From: Effrenium voratum
Lineage: Eukaryota > Sar > Dinophyceae > Suessiales > Symbiodiniaceae
Direction of reading: 5' to 3'
DNA: 64,000 nt
Assembly (NCBI GenBank): GCA_963377175.1
Contig: CAUJNA010000495.1
Span: 44,705-108,704, forward strand
Part shown: positions 1 to 11,817 of the stretch, piece by piece
Position numbering within the stretch: position 1 is the first letter of the stretch
Layout: each line of letters starts with the position of its first letter
Made by a program: the position numbers and the translations under genes
The notes under the pieces: model-generated
Database searches by the model: none
What the model saw: the letters and a program-made list of their open reading frames with translations, nothing else
Told to the model about the DNA's origin: nothing

Positions 1-1
1 A

Positions 2-601
2 GTCAGTCAGGAACGGCTGGTCAAGTTCTTCTTCAGGGATGCGGGGAGACACAACCGGCTCACTATGTCGGACATCATTGCGCTGGCGCAGCACCTGCAC
101 TCGACGTTTGCGGTCAGTGACGTTGAAGCCTCCCAGCTGCCAAAGTCTTTGCGCCAGGACTTGGTCAATATGATTGTGAAATGGGTGTCGGAGGAGGACG
201 TTGAATACCAGGACGCTGTCATGGCGAGCATAGCTGATGCTGCAAAGCCGAAGATGGCAGCTTCCGTCATTGGGACAGAGCTGGACGAGTTGATCCTGGG
301 TGACATGCCTTTGGAGGAGCAGCGGGACTTCCGGCCAGTCACGGAGGCTGTTGCAAAGCGCAAGGGCCAAAGTCACAGGGAGGGCTGGACGGCAGAGTCC
401 AGAAAGCATGCAGGAAAAGCCAGGGGCAAGTTCAAGAAGGCAGCCGCCAATCTTGCGAAAGCCAAGGCCAAGGCCAAAGCGAAGGCCAAAGCGAAGGCTA
501 AGGCCAAGTCTGCAGTTTTGCCCAACGCTGCCCCAAGGGCCAAGAGACGAGCTCGTGACGTTGTCAATGTGGAGGCTGGCGACGAAGAGACTTGGACTTG
601 A
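2..601 (+). CDS. 3' part of a Lys/Ala-rich protein gene
   Basis: The frame is open from the left edge of the window to the TGA at 599-601, so this is the 3' end of a longer gene or exon. The Met codon at 65 is in frame but need not be the start. The first two thirds read as a mixed helical sequence with ordinary codon use. The last third is basic and contains a run of about eight Lys-Ala repeats (about 450-510), followed by an Arg-rich patch (PRAKRRARDV) and an acidic tail ending DEETWT. Lys-Ala tails of this type are common in dinoflagellate nuclear proteins (general knowledge), so a nucleic-acid-binding role is possible. I recognise no domain. The opposite strand is also open but reads as Ala/Leu repeats and looks like a shadow. 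Confidence 0.5.
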   Translation, partial: VSQERLVKFFFRDAGRHNRLTMSDIIALAQHLHSTFAVSDVEASQLPKSLRQDLVNMIVKWVSEEDVEYQDAVMASIADAAKPKMAASVIGTELDELILGDMPLEEQRDFRPVTEAVAKRKGQSHREGWTAESRKHAGKARGKFKKAAANLAKAKAKAKAKAKAKAKAKSAVLPNAAPRAKRRARDVVNVEAGDEETWT

Positions 602-835
602 CTTGATTTCAAGCACCGTTGAATCATAATTGGTGGTCAACTGACTGGTTGCGACAAATGAATCCAATGAATAAGGAGACAAATCCATTACTGTGCCACA
701 TGACGAACAGGGGCAACTGTTAAATACAAGTTAATTTCATTTTCTGAAGTCACCCAACATTGTTCTAACTAAATTAGACGATGGTCTAGTCTAGTTTCAT
801 GTCAAAGCAGGCAATTATATGTTGATGTTGTTGTA

Positions 836-1518
836 GTGTATGAAGTATCGCTGATGTCTTGTTGTAGATCGTTTTGGGTCAGAAGCAAGACAAGTCTTCA
901 ATTTGATTCAAGCTCCCAGCTTGCCAAGGACATGCCGCAGGAAGCGGCGCCACCTGCGCCACCTGCGGCGCCACCTGCGGAGCCGGGGCCACCGGCGGCG
1001 CCACCTGCGGAGCCGGAGCCACCGGCGCCACCTGCGGAGCCGGCGCCGCCTGCGGAGCCGGAGCCGGCGCCACCTGCGGAGCCGGAGCCGGCGCCACCTG
1101 CGGAGCCGGCGCCACCTGCGGAGCCGCCGGCGCCACCTGCGGCGCGCCACCTGCGGCGCCACCTGCGGCGCCACCTGCGGCGCCGCCTGCGGCGGCAGTT
1201 GTGCTTCTTCCTGATGACGCCCCTGTGGCCGATTTGGCGAGGATTCCTGCGGCTGCTCACCCACGGGCTCGTCTAAGAGATGCCTACAACCGCTGGACAA
1301 ATGTTCCATGCGCGCGCTGTGGAGATGTTGCAGGTCAATTGAAAGTGGACGAGTCTCCAGGCAACCGCGACCCGATGACTTGGTTTATGCGGGTAAAATT
1401 GGACGATGGCTCTTGGCCAAGCCAGGGCCCGATGTTTAAGAGGCGATCTGCCAGAATCGTAGGTGAGACCGACGATTTCGCAAAGGACTGGATTGAAACC
1501 AATAGGAAATGTTGCTGA
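836..1518 (+). CDS. candidate Pro/Ala/Glu-rich protein with a CxxC C-terminal region, frame broken
   Basis: From about 896 to 1139 the frame encodes PPAEP and PPAAP repeats. At about 1140-1147 the repeat unit carries two extra bases, and the sense frame then continues one phase over as APPAAPPAA and on to a non-repetitive C-terminal stretch ending at the TGA at 1516-1518. That stretch contains NRWTNVPCARCGDV and MRVKLDDGSWPSQGP and looks like normal coding sequence. The true start is unclear; the Met at 932 or an upstream exon are both possible. The two-base change may be repeat slippage, an intron end or an error. I do not recognise the protein. The antisense Arg-rich and Gly-rich frames over the same repeat are shadows. 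Confidence 0.35.
940..1196. repeat. GC-rich minisatellite, CCACCTGCGGAGCCGG type
   Basis: Imperfect 12- to 24-base units built from CCACCTGCGG, GAGCCGGAG and CGGCGCC fill this interval. They encode the Pro/Ala/Glu repeat of the overlapping frame and keep all frames open, which is why several overlapping frames appear here. Confidence 0.85.
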
Positions 1519-4500
1519 GTCACTCACTGGCCGAGTCATCATTGCATGAGTGAGTGTTCAACTTGAATGTTCGACGAGCGTTTTTGCTGACTATAATACT
1601 ATTCCCTTCAATTTTGCAATTAGTGACTCAGTGACCGAGCAATGACACTTAACAGCACTCAGTCGACTACTTACTTTCTTGCAATGGCATGGAATTGGAA
1701 TGACTCAATTGTCAATGATGTCTGTCAATGGTAATGGATGGTACTTTTCAATTTGTCAATGACAACGATAGGCTTGCCAGCTCAGTGTCAAATGAGTTGT
1801 CAAACAACAAACGTTACGAGACTACAGACTGAGAGTCATGACATGTCTGACTGACTGACAGTTCCATTTGGTCCATTTGGTCCATCCATTGACATGACAT
1901 GATGACATGTCTCTGTCAATCCAGTGCTGCGCATTCCCTGCCGCGTGACATGGCGGCCTCGAGTTGAATCGAAACTAGACTGGCCTTCGCGCTCATTAGT
2001 TTAAAGCCTTTCCAGAATCCCAGTGGCCCTCACAACCAAATTGCCAAACAATTTGGACCATTGGATTTGAAATCGCTAGCTGGATACTTTGACAGATTTG
2101 CAACACAGTTACAACGAAAGGCTTTATTTGGTTTGGAAGACTCAGCTTCGCGGTTGGGCACAAATGAGTCGTTGACAAAATTGAGAAGCCAATCAGTTGC
2201 CAATGCAAAGATTAGTTTATAGAACTTTGGACTGATCGCCCAAAAGCGGAGCAACCATAATGTAGCCCGTTTCAATTTCGAAAAGAAGAACGTGCCCGTG
2301 TCGGTGTCAGCTGGCAGGCCTGGCATATGATTCAGTGATTCAATTCAATGATGCACGCAGCGACGCCATGAATGCATCTACGAGTCAGTAAAACTACTTG
2401 CCACGCATCGCTGAGCATTGTTGGTGACATGACAACATGACATGACGTCAGATCAGTGCGACTCCTTCCATTCAATTTCAGTGCTTCTTTCGACTCTGTT
2501 TGGCCAGTGGACTCTGCCCAGGCAGCAAGAACATCTCGCGCCGAAGCCTCAACGTGCGCATGGTCTTGGTTTTGAGGCTGCCATGGTTGTCATAATTGTT
2601 TGACTGTTAATGTTAGCGAGAGTGCCGGTCGGAAACAGAGTTCGTGTGCTGCTCACCAGTGGGGCGCGGTGCTTTGGCAGGCTCAGTCAGAGTGGGGCCT
2701 TCTTCACGCTGACTGATTGCGCGGCTTGACGAGTTAGATTCTTGAACTGACAGAGCTCGCACTGCGCATGCATTCCAGTGGCCCAGGCAAGCGGTTCTGG
2801 TGTTTGGACAGAGTCTGTCAACCAGCATTAGGCGCAAATGCAACTTGATTGTTTTCATTTGACTCATGATTGATGTCATGTCACAGTGTTAAAAAATGTA
2901 ACAGCACGGGCCAGGTGAAATTCGAGCGATCAAATGATGCAATGTGGACGCCTCGCTCCTGGTCTATTCAGGCCAGTGAGTGTCATCACATTTAAAGTAT
3001 TATCGCAGTTGTGACTCATGATGAGTCATGTCATGACATTGCGAGTTTGTTTGATGATGATCTGATAACGACTTGCCAGCTCAAGAGCTATGACACATAT
3101 GATTTCAGGACTGTCGTGTGCTGAGTTGTGATTTGGGAGGTGTAAGTGTAACAGTTGCGCGTAGCTAGCAGACAGTCAGTTAGGTGTGATTCAATTCTCA
3201 GTGCTCAGATTCTCAGGATCAATTCAGGTCCGACCGACGCTGTCACTCGACTCAGGCAGGCCGGCTGATGTCTCATCATAATGAGAATGAATCAATCAAG
3301 CAACTCAAATTTCAATTGCCACATGCCGCCGAGAGTCTGAGACTGACTGAACTTGGCTTGACATTGACAAGCAGCTGGATGAGCAGGTGACGCTGCGGTC
3401 CAGACAATGATCAATCAATGTCAATCCGGCCTAGGTTGAATCATTCGTTGGTTCGCGCTTTAAGTTGACTTGAACTTGACTTGAGGCTTGATTGATTGAC
3501 TCACTCACTGGCCACTGACAGGACCAACAATGCCACACTATCAATTGCGTGCTCTGTTCTGACCGAGGCGGGGCGCTCACTCAATCTGATACTTGTGATT
3601 TGAAGCCATTCCCGATCAACTAATCACCAATGGCGCCGTGACACTTTTGTTGAAATTGAGTGTCATTGAGCTGAGAGCTGGAAGTTGGGCATTTTGTTAA
3701 TTATTTGACTTGAAGGTTGGCCAGGGTTTTCAAATAGACGGACAAGCCTTGATTCTCGGAGTGGCAGGCGAACGCAACCGCTTGTGACGGGTCTCAGAGT
3801 CAGAGTGATCCCAGCCCAGGCCAGGTAACATGCAGCGACTTGCATTGGCAATGCTTTTGATTGATGCTGAGCTGTGATTTGCTTGAACGAGTCAAGCAGT
3901 GTGACAGTGAGTGTGGAACGTGCGATGTTGTGTCATTGTGAAATGGCGTCATTGCTGCTGCACTTGACTTATTTAGGTGTGATGATGCACGTCGTATTAA
4001 ATGTGCTAGGTGCTGGCCGCATCTCATCTACGACTTCGACACGTCCCGGTCACAGGCTGGTCAGATTCTCGCCGACTCATTATTGCTGATTGCTTGATTG
4101 TTAGTTGTAGTTTATTATTGTAACATTGACATTGTAATCGTTGTAGTAGAAGAACAGCCGGGCCTACGTTACTAAGCGACTGGCCGGTGACCAGGCGGCC
4201 CGCGGCAGCTTGAGAGATTGTGAGACTCAGAGAGTCAGACAGACTGGAGTGCAATGATTCTATTTTATTTATTTTTTTAATGCCAGTCTGCCAGCGAGTG
4301 AGCTGGACAGGTTGGCAGCCTCGACCTCTGTCAGTCAGCGTGGGGCCTACTGACTGCTCTTGCGCTAGACTCACTGCCTGCGTTGCAGCACAGAGAAAGT
4401 CAAATTACACTATTCACTGGTCACTGTCACTGTTGCAGGAACCTGAGTTGCACGTGACGCAGACTCCGCTGATTCTCGCAGGCAGAGTTCGGGCAGGCCT

Positions 4501-4820
4501 GTCAGTCCCCATTCCCCATTTGGCTTTCGCAGTTGAATTGACCAATCCCCGTTTTAAAGGTTGTCAAAGTGACCTCAGTGTGCGCCAGGTGAAAATCAGT
4601 GCAGCGATGATTATTCTGTGGACTCAGGCATGTGCCGTTGGCTATCATGAGCAGCAGTTGCAGCTTTCTTTTGTTGAGTCAAGCTGCATTGACACGAATT
4701 TTCAGACGAATTGCGGTGTGCTAATTTGACGGGATAGGCCAATCAATGAATGGACTCTCAAGCGCCTCATACCCGCTTTCTCAGACTCAGGCCGGCAGTA
4801 TTAATGTTTGGCTGCCCAGC

Positions 4821-4821
<1 letters not shown>

Positions 4822-4869
<48 letters not shown>
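4822..4869. repeat. (GATT)n microsatellite
   Basis: About twelve tandem copies of GATT. It is the pure form of a word that is scattered through the whole surrounding 4 kb. Confidence 0.95.
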
Positions 4870-5056
4870 CGGCTTTTGGGTCAGTTAGCCCTTCGTTGAT
4901 TCATTGAAAAGTCAAGGCTTGAATTGAAGCAGTGTGTTGGGTGTGAATGTGAGAGGTCCACTGGCCGGCCTGCAATTTGTGTCAGAGCCTCAGTCAGACA
5001 CTTGCTTGCGTCCTGATTCATTGATTCAGCCGTGCGCAAGCAGTGGCTGTGTGAGT

Positions 5057-5058
<2 letters not shown>

Positions 5059-5098
<40 letters not shown>

Positions 5099-5108
5099 GA
5101 GGGAGAGA
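5059..5108. repeat. (GA)n microsatellite
   Basis: GA dinucleotide run with a short CAGACAGAGAGG interruption. Frames through it give only Arg-Glu repeats and are not genes. Confidence 0.95.
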
Positions 5109-5483
5109 GTCTGGCAGTCAATGACATGTGACAGAGTCGGGTCCAGTTCGAATCGTGAAAGAGCGAGTGGGGAAAACACTGTGCCAGGTCGATTCCTCAC
5201 TGCGTTGGCCGTTTGTGAATTGCGCTTTCCTCGTTGTTGCTGTTGCCGGGAGCTTGGGTGATTCATTGGTTGGTTGATTCGTTGGTCAGACAGTTGAGCA
5301 GATCAGATTGGCCTTCGTGTGCTTGATTTTGTGGAGTTCATTTGCCGGCGAGCCATTCACTGCTGCCATGCAAAGGGTTTTCAGAAAAATTCGTGTGACA
5401 TGACAGAGACCGCATCAGAGAGGTTACAATCGATTCACTGCGACATTTGTAAATCCTTGCAGCTTGCTTTTTCCTTTTTTGCG

Positions 5484-6472
5484 ATGATGCAGTCGCCGGA
5501 GTTGCTATCGGCGTCACCCCTCGAGGGGGGGTCCCCCTCACCTGTGACCACGGAGGTGCCAGACACAGACTCCGATGTGGACATGGCCATGATAGAGCCC
5601 AAGAAGACCACCAAGACCTTCAAGGCCAAGGAGATGGAGACCAAGGGTGAGACCAAGGACAAGGCCACGGGTGAGCCTGTGAAGGAGACCAAGGACAAGC
5701 AAGGCCGTCAAGGCCGTGGAGGAGACCAAGAACAAGGAGAGCAAGGCCGTCAAGGCCACGACGGGCAAGCCCGTGAAGGAAACCAAGGAGGCAGTCAAGG
5801 CCACAAAGGGCGAGCGCGTGAAGGAGACCAAGGACAAGGAGAGCAAGGCAGTCAAGGCCGATGAGCTTTTGAAGGAGACCAAGGACAAGGAGTCCAAGGC
5901 CACGAAGGGTGGGCTTTTGAAGGAGAGCAAGGACAAGGAGTCCAAGGCCGCCAAGGGTGAGCCTGTGAAGGAGACCAAGCACAAAAAGAGCAAGGCTGTC
6001 AAGGCCACGAAGGGTGAGCCTGTAAAGGCGACCAAGGACAAGGAGAGCAAGGCCGTCAAGGCCGTGAAGGAGACCAAGGACAAGGAGAGCAACAAGGTCA
6101 AGGCCACAAAGGGTGAGCCAGAAGGAGGGCAAGGCCGTCAAGGCCGTGAAGGAGACCAAGGACAAGGAGAGCAAGGCCGTCAAGGCCGTGAAGGAGACCA
6201 AGGTCAAGGCCGCGAAGGGTGAGCCCGTGAAGGAGACCAAGGCCAAGGCCGCGAAGGGTGAGCCCGTGAAGGAGACCAAGGCCATGGCTGTCAAGGTCGC
6301 AGAGCCCGTGTCCTTGCCCACCAAGGCCATGGAGGAAATTGCGGAGCGCGAGAGGATCCGCACAGACTATGAGATGCTCGACAGCCTTGACCCGGAGTAC
6401 CTTTTGCCAGAGCTTGTTGCTCTTGGCTTGCACGAGCCCCTGGAGATCAGCAGCTGGAAGGGACACTTGTAA
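5484..6472 (+). CDS. Lys-rich repeat protein, frame shifts twice
   Basis: The protein starts with an acidic Ser/Pro region (from the Met at 5484 or 5487: SPLEGG, TDSDVDM), then a long Lys/Glu/Thr/Ala repeat built on VKETKDKESKAVKA and TKGEP, then a unique C-terminal domain of about 55 residues containing AEPVSLPTKAMEEI and LDPEYLLPELVAL, ending at TAA 6470-6472. The sense frame changes near 5697, where a repeat unit lacks about five bases, and again near 6120. Between these points the same repeat continues in the next frame. The highly basic repeat suggests a disordered nuclear or chromatin-associated protein (inference only). The Met may be preceded by an upstream exon, since a CAG acceptor-like site follows at about 5490. 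The long minus-strand frames here are shadows of the repeat. Confidence 0.5.
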
Positions 6473-6637
6473 CACATGGTACGCCTTTGGGTTTAGTGTT
6501 TTTCAACGTTGCCTTCCGTTGATGGGTTTCATTTTCAGCATGCGCGTTACTTGTGGCGATGTGGTGCTCTCACGGTTTGTTTTGAAAAGCAATTGAATTG
6601 AAGTTTGACTTGTTCTGGAACTTCAGCTTGCTGCAAG

Positions 6638-6870
6638 GTGGTTCCTGGCAGAGCGATGCGGGCTCGCTTTCCTCGACCACTGTGGACGAGGACTCGGACG
6701 ATGATGCCGGCATGATGGAATCCCCATCATGGTCAGCAGAAGCAGCAGGCTCGACGGCGATGAAGTTTTGCTCAGGCTGCCGAGAATGCGACGAGAGCTC
6801 GATGGAAGAGGTGCTGTGCGACCCAACGCCATCGCCAGAGCGCCTCCCGAAAAGGCAAAGGCGTGAGTAG
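6638..6870 (+). CDS. candidate terminal exon, acidic Ser-rich
   Basis: Open frame following an AG at 6636-6637 and ending at TAG 6868-6870. It encodes an acidic stretch (TVDEDSDDDAG), a Cys pair (CSGCREC) and a basic end (ERLPKRQRRE). Position and frame allow it to be a last exon of the Lys-rich gene just upstream, with an intron at about 6465-6637, but the splice sites are not proven. It could instead be an independent small gene or chance. Confidence 0.33.
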
Positions 6871-9174
6871 GTTTAGGCCAGGCTGGTCTGAGTCGCTGAG
6901 GCTGGCTGAGGGTGCAGGTGACCAGGCCAGGTGTCAGAGTCAGAATTCGGGACCCCTTGAATCCTTGAACCATTGAAAGGTCAAGCCCTTGGCACTTAGA
7001 AGCACAACTCAAGTTCACATTCAACTTGAGATCAGATTGGCACGCCCCCAGCCCAAGTCGCTCAGACTGACGCCGACAAGCATGCGCCCCTTTGGCCATT
7101 GGAGTTGCAATGACAACTAGGCTTGACATGACATGAGGCGCAGGCAGCCAGAGGGCAAGGTGTTTCGAGTCAAAGGGCGCGCAATGTGAGTTTTCCAAGT
7201 TTTGGCTTTGGCCGCATGGCGCATTCAAATCAATGCTGCTGTCACTGAATCGGCCCACGTGCATCACGTGCGTGAGCCTTTATAGGCGCTAAGCCTCTGT
7301 TTGGAATGCTGCTCGGGCAGCACTCAGCCAAATTGGTTGCAGGATCGGGCTCTGTCATTCGACGATGCTTGAAAAAGTTGCTGCTTGAGTCCGGATTTGG
7401 ACGGCGTGTGTGACACTAGTTGCTGGACGACTCATAATGATGCCAATTTTGAAATTTTGGTTTGTGCGATTCAGTGATGTGCCCAGGTCAGATTGCGATC
7501 TCGACGTGGTCTGCGGCTTTTCCACAGAATGAAGAGGCAGGGTGGTTGCTCTGCTTGTGTAGCCATTGACTGACAAACTCAGTCATGACGAGTGCAGTGA
7601 CATGGTTGTGATGGCTCGTTGCCTCATCATGCAATGGAACAATCCAACGGCCTGGCAGGTTCATTGGTGGGTGGATGACGCCCTGAGCGTGGCTGTGAGG
7701 GTGAGTGACTTGCTTGACTCATTGACTCCTGAGGTCCTGACACACCCTTCAGAGATTGATTGATGGGATCAATGAGTCAATCAAATCAAACATAACTGGC
7801 TGCACGGCATTTTTGTTCTAACGCGATTTGTGCCGCTGGCGCTGGACTAACAATGACTTGAAGACTTGCCTGACAGCATCCTAACTTGTCCATCACACGG
7901 CTACTCAACTGACTGAGCGACCACTGTAGCCGGGAAGGTTGAATTGCGCGAGGCGCGCAAATATCACACACTCATGATGTCATGCAAACAATGCAATGAC
8001 ATTGGATAGGCCTCAGCCTGAGAGTCTGAGTCTGGCGCCTGCGCACGTTGCCAATCAAAGGCCGCTGACAGGCTGATGATCCGAGCCATTCATTTCCAAC
8101 GAGGTGCTGTCGAATGTGTTGGGCCATTGGGCATTGGGGGGATTGAGTCATTGAGTGGTATTCGTGAAACTCAAATGCTGCAAGAGGAAGATGATATTCC
8201 CAATCTTAGTCAACCGCACACAATTCCGTTTCCCCTTGTGCAATGACTCATTGATGCAGCACTGGCTGGACACGAGAGAACGGATGTTTGGAGAAAAAGG
8301 GCCGCGGTTTCGATTCAATACTGTTTGCAACAATATTTTAATACTGTAGATTTAATGATGTATTATACAGATATATATTTCTTGCGGGTTGTATGAGATT
8401 CTCTATGTTTTCTCAGCCGGGGGATTCACACATCCTTTGCATGAGGGGGGCCCGTTAAAAAAAAAAACAGAGACTCATTTGTCATTACTGCTAATTCAAT
8501 TATTCAGTTTCATAGACTAGACACTTGAATTTAACCTATCATCATGTTGATTTTGAAATACGGGGCTCACGCCTTGTCAGATCGGGCAGCCCTTTCGAAA
8601 GAAGAGGGGTTTGATGGATTTAGCATTCAATTGTTACGATTGTTGGAATGAAATTCCATCATTTAGTATACATGCATAATGGAGGGGAACGGGCCGTTTT
8701 CATGGATTGATTCAATGACAACCCTACACCTGTTGTCAACAGTGGGCCCATGCCAAGCTTCACGCATTGCTCGAGGCATTGCTGCCTGTTATGAAGTTTT
8801 CTCACGATGTGAATGTTGCAGTCCCTAATTTGTTTTCAGGATGCTAGAATCACAAGTGTAGTAGTGCAGATTAGATGTGTATGTGTGTGTGTTTTGTCTT
8901 TGCGCTAATGCAAGGTCCTTTCCACGAGCTAGTTGCTGCAAGCTCGAATCATTTCCATCTCAATGTGAAAACCGCTTGAAAACACTCACACCTAGTTTAC
9001 GCTAAAGCAAACTCAAAACGACTCGAAATGTCATAGAAATGTCTCGAAATGGCTTAAATATGCTCAAATAAGCCGCGCCCAAAACAGTTTACTCTAGAGG
9101 AAACCTATCGAATGTAGACCCCTCAAATCCAGACCCCTCTTTTGATATAATGAATAATTCCCATTCTTGGCAGA
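6871..9174. other. no gene seen
   Basis: No supportable gene. To about 8,150 the sequence continues the word-biased composition seen upstream. From about 8,150 it is more AT-rich with stops in all frames. A 12-A run lies at about 8,458. Confidence 0.55.
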
Positions 9175-9895
9175 AATGCTGTACAACAATGTTTTTCAGC
9201 ATTTGCTCAGATCCTGTTGCCCTGGATCGAAGATCGAGTATACAAGATTCCACAAACATACTTTTAGAACATCGTCAATCCTGGCCCCCAAACATTTTGA
9301 CAGTTTGTTTTAGACTCAGTCAGGATTTGACCCCTGTATTGAAGACGCACCAGATTTTGTATTTGAGAATCGTCCATCCTGGCCAGCCTTCAAGACCACA
9401 AAAAACCTGTAAAGGTGTCAACAACATTTTTCCTTATTCCGACAACGTGCACTCCCGGTTTGAATTTTTCAAATCCGCACTTAGGGCAATCCAGGATCTG
9501 CATTGAAGATTGAAGACTTTGACAACTCTTGCTGGAAGTCTTCAAAAAGTACTTAGAGCAATCCAGGATGTGCTAGCACGTGCTAGCACAGCCTGGGTTG
9601 AGATTCTCAGACCACTTGTTCCGGAAATCTTCAATCCATCCGTATGACAAACTAATATGTGCTAGCACCTGCTAGCACATCCTGCATTAGATTGAAAATC
9701 CAGAACGTGCTAGCACATGCGCACCCTGGATTGCCCTAAGTACAGATCTGAAGATTGCAAGAAAGACTTGTCAGAAATCTTCCAGCATGTGCCTAGCACT
9801 AAGTATTGATGATAGAATTTAAGTCTAAAAAAGGAGTGCATTTTTAAAACTTCATTTTACGCTGGAACGTGTGTTATACATGCTTTTTACAGCCA
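9175..9895. repeat. dispersed repeat, copy A
   Basis: This interval matches 55350-55872 in the same order and orientation, with clear divergence. Shared landmarks include TTTTCAGCATT.GCTCAGATC, GAGGATCGTCCATCCTGGCC-like sequence, GCAATCCAGGATGTGCTA and the closing AAGGAGTGCGTTTTTA segment followed by TTTTACATGC.TTTTTACAG. Two old copies of one dispersed element of unknown class. No coding frame is shared. Confidence 0.75.
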
Positions 9896-9922
9896 AAAAC
9901 ATATCCCAGAAAAAGGGTACCC

Positions 9923-10056
9923 TATATATATATATGTGTGTGTGTATATATGTATATATGTATATATGTATATATGTATATATGTATGTATGTATTTCTG
10001 TATATATGTATATACGTATATATGTATATATGTATATATGTGAATATGTATATGTA
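9923..10056. repeat. (TATATG)n microsatellite
   Basis: Imperfect ATATATGT array with a TGTGTG segment near its start and TATGTATG interruptions. Ile/Tyr/Thr-rich frames through it are shadows. Confidence 0.95.
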
Positions 10057-11817
10057 AGCAAACAGTGCGAGCAAAAACACAAATTTTGGTGTGTTTGAGG
10101 TGCTGGCGACAGTGCGGGCGCATTTCCACGAAATATCGGCCGGGTGCTGGGGGGTGCTGTTTGGGGCACTCCTTGCGGGGAGCTGTTAGAGGGGCTGGCG
10201 TGCAATTATTTGCACCGCTAGTTACGTGGCTGATGCTGCCAGGACCTGATCCCTTTTGGGTGATTGAAGACTGAAATGACCTGAAATCAACACCACCTTG
10301 ACTCGAGAAACATGAAGGATCAACGTTGATCAAACCCGGTCCAATTTTGCGAGTTGGGAACACAGCGTAACAATCAAGCTTGTAACTTGTAGTTATCATG
10401 GTGTGGATGAACACTTGCTCGTTCGAATGATTTGAGTTGTTTGCATATTTGACGACATTTCACAGCATTGATGCTCTTGCTGCCTGTTTCGGCTCGCAAG
10501 TTGCTTTGGAAGGACGGTTTAGCATGCAGCGTGCACGTCGCACAGCGCATGCAGTGATGATCAGCCAAGTGACCCAACTGTGTATAGCTTTTTGTACATA
10601 ACCGCACATACACACACATGTATTGTGGCAACCTGTTCATAAAACGGCTTTGCAACTTTGCCAATGCACGCGCATTCATTGTATGCAACACCCTGCCAAT
10701 ATTCAATCTGTGCAAGTTTAAGATGGCACCTCCTTTCATTCACGTGTATACTACAAGCGGTTGCCAACGTTGCAGTATCGATGCCCGATGCTGCATGTGG
10801 CAGGCGCGCATCATATTGGAGTTGTATGGCAAATGACTTTTGTGAATGCCAGGTTGTGCTGATGTGTTCGCATGTGCGCGGTTACCTGCACGGCCAGTTG
10901 ACAGCTCAGCTTGCCATAGGGGCACATGTACAATCCCGGACGATCAAACTTACGGAGTTGAAGATTGCGTAGTTAGTGCTCAAGTACTCTAAAATGGACG
11001 CAGTATATGCTCGTAAATGCTTCAGTAACCTGACTGAATGCCATGCGACTAAGTTGTGGAACAATCGCTACAAAGGTGTCGGCAAATGTCCTCCCTGGTG
11101 GCAGGTGCATTGGGGGGATTGAGTTCCAGCTGCGTTTTTCTCATCAGGTTTCGTCCTTCATACCGTGCTTGCAGGTCTGTTGGCGCAGGCAATTCTGTGG
11201 AAAGGCGGAGGTTACCGGCAGAGGAGAAATTGAACGAGTTGCACGCATGGCGATTGCATGAGCAAGTCGGGTGCTGCAGGACTGGATTGTCCAGCGTCGA
11301 TGCAAGGCAGCTTCTAGTCCAAGACATCTATCATATTGCAACTATTTGGTGTTGATTGTCAGCAGGTTTGCCACTTGACAGCTGCTGCAGGCTGGCGTCG
11401 TGCATTGTCGCGCACATGCCGTTGTGAAGTGTACGTTACAAGCATGTACTGATCCAGTTCGAATTGCGTGGCACCGAACGTTTCTCTGAAGGAGCATAGG
11501 AAGGGATGCAGGGGCGGAGGGTGAAGACTTGCAGAAGTTGGGTACCCACATCAGAATCTGCACACTGCGAAACGTTGCTCTGCCCGGGAGAAGAGGTGGG
11601 ATCATGATGCACATTGTTGGACTGGATTCTATTTCACAACCAGTCTATGCAGTTTCATGTTGCCATCATTGTGCGGCTCAAGCAGCGGTTGGCCTGGAGT
11701 GGACTTCGCTCCTTCCAAACTCGGGGCCATTGCTATCGCTGTGTGTGCTTTCGTTACTTCACCGCAACTAGAGCCATTGTTTGTTTTTGTGCAAGACTCT
11801 TGATCTTGCTGAGGACA
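10057..11817. other. no gene seen
   Basis: Mixed-composition sequence with short open frames on both strands (up to about 175 codons, the longest running into the TATATG array). None shows a domain, a compositional signature or paired splice sites that I could support. Confidence 0.5.

Larger units (their letters stand above)
1519..5483. other. gene-free, word-biased region
   Basis: No convincing gene in about 4 kb. The sequence is unusually rich in short recurring words such as TGACTCA, TCAATGA, TGACATG, GATTGATT and CAGTCAGT on both strands, with many stop codons. Open frames of up to about 170 codons (for example 4220-4729) show no recognisable domain and sit in biased sequence. The region includes the GATT and GA microsatellites listed separately. 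Confidence 0.6.

Noticed and set aside
5140..5160. tRNA-like GTTCGAATC T-loop word
   Set aside because: No matching acceptor stem, D-arm or anticodon arm could be folded around it. No tRNA or rRNA gene was found elsewhere in the window.
5538..6475. Leu/Val/Gly-rich minus-strand frames of up to 247 codons that look like membrane proteins
   Set aside because: They are the complement of the Lys-rich repeat gene. The plus-strand frames have the consistent repeat protein and the unique C-terminal domain.
9852..10414. Tyr/Ile/Thr-rich frames on both strands
   Set aside because: They are translations of the TATATG microsatellite plus unrelated flank.
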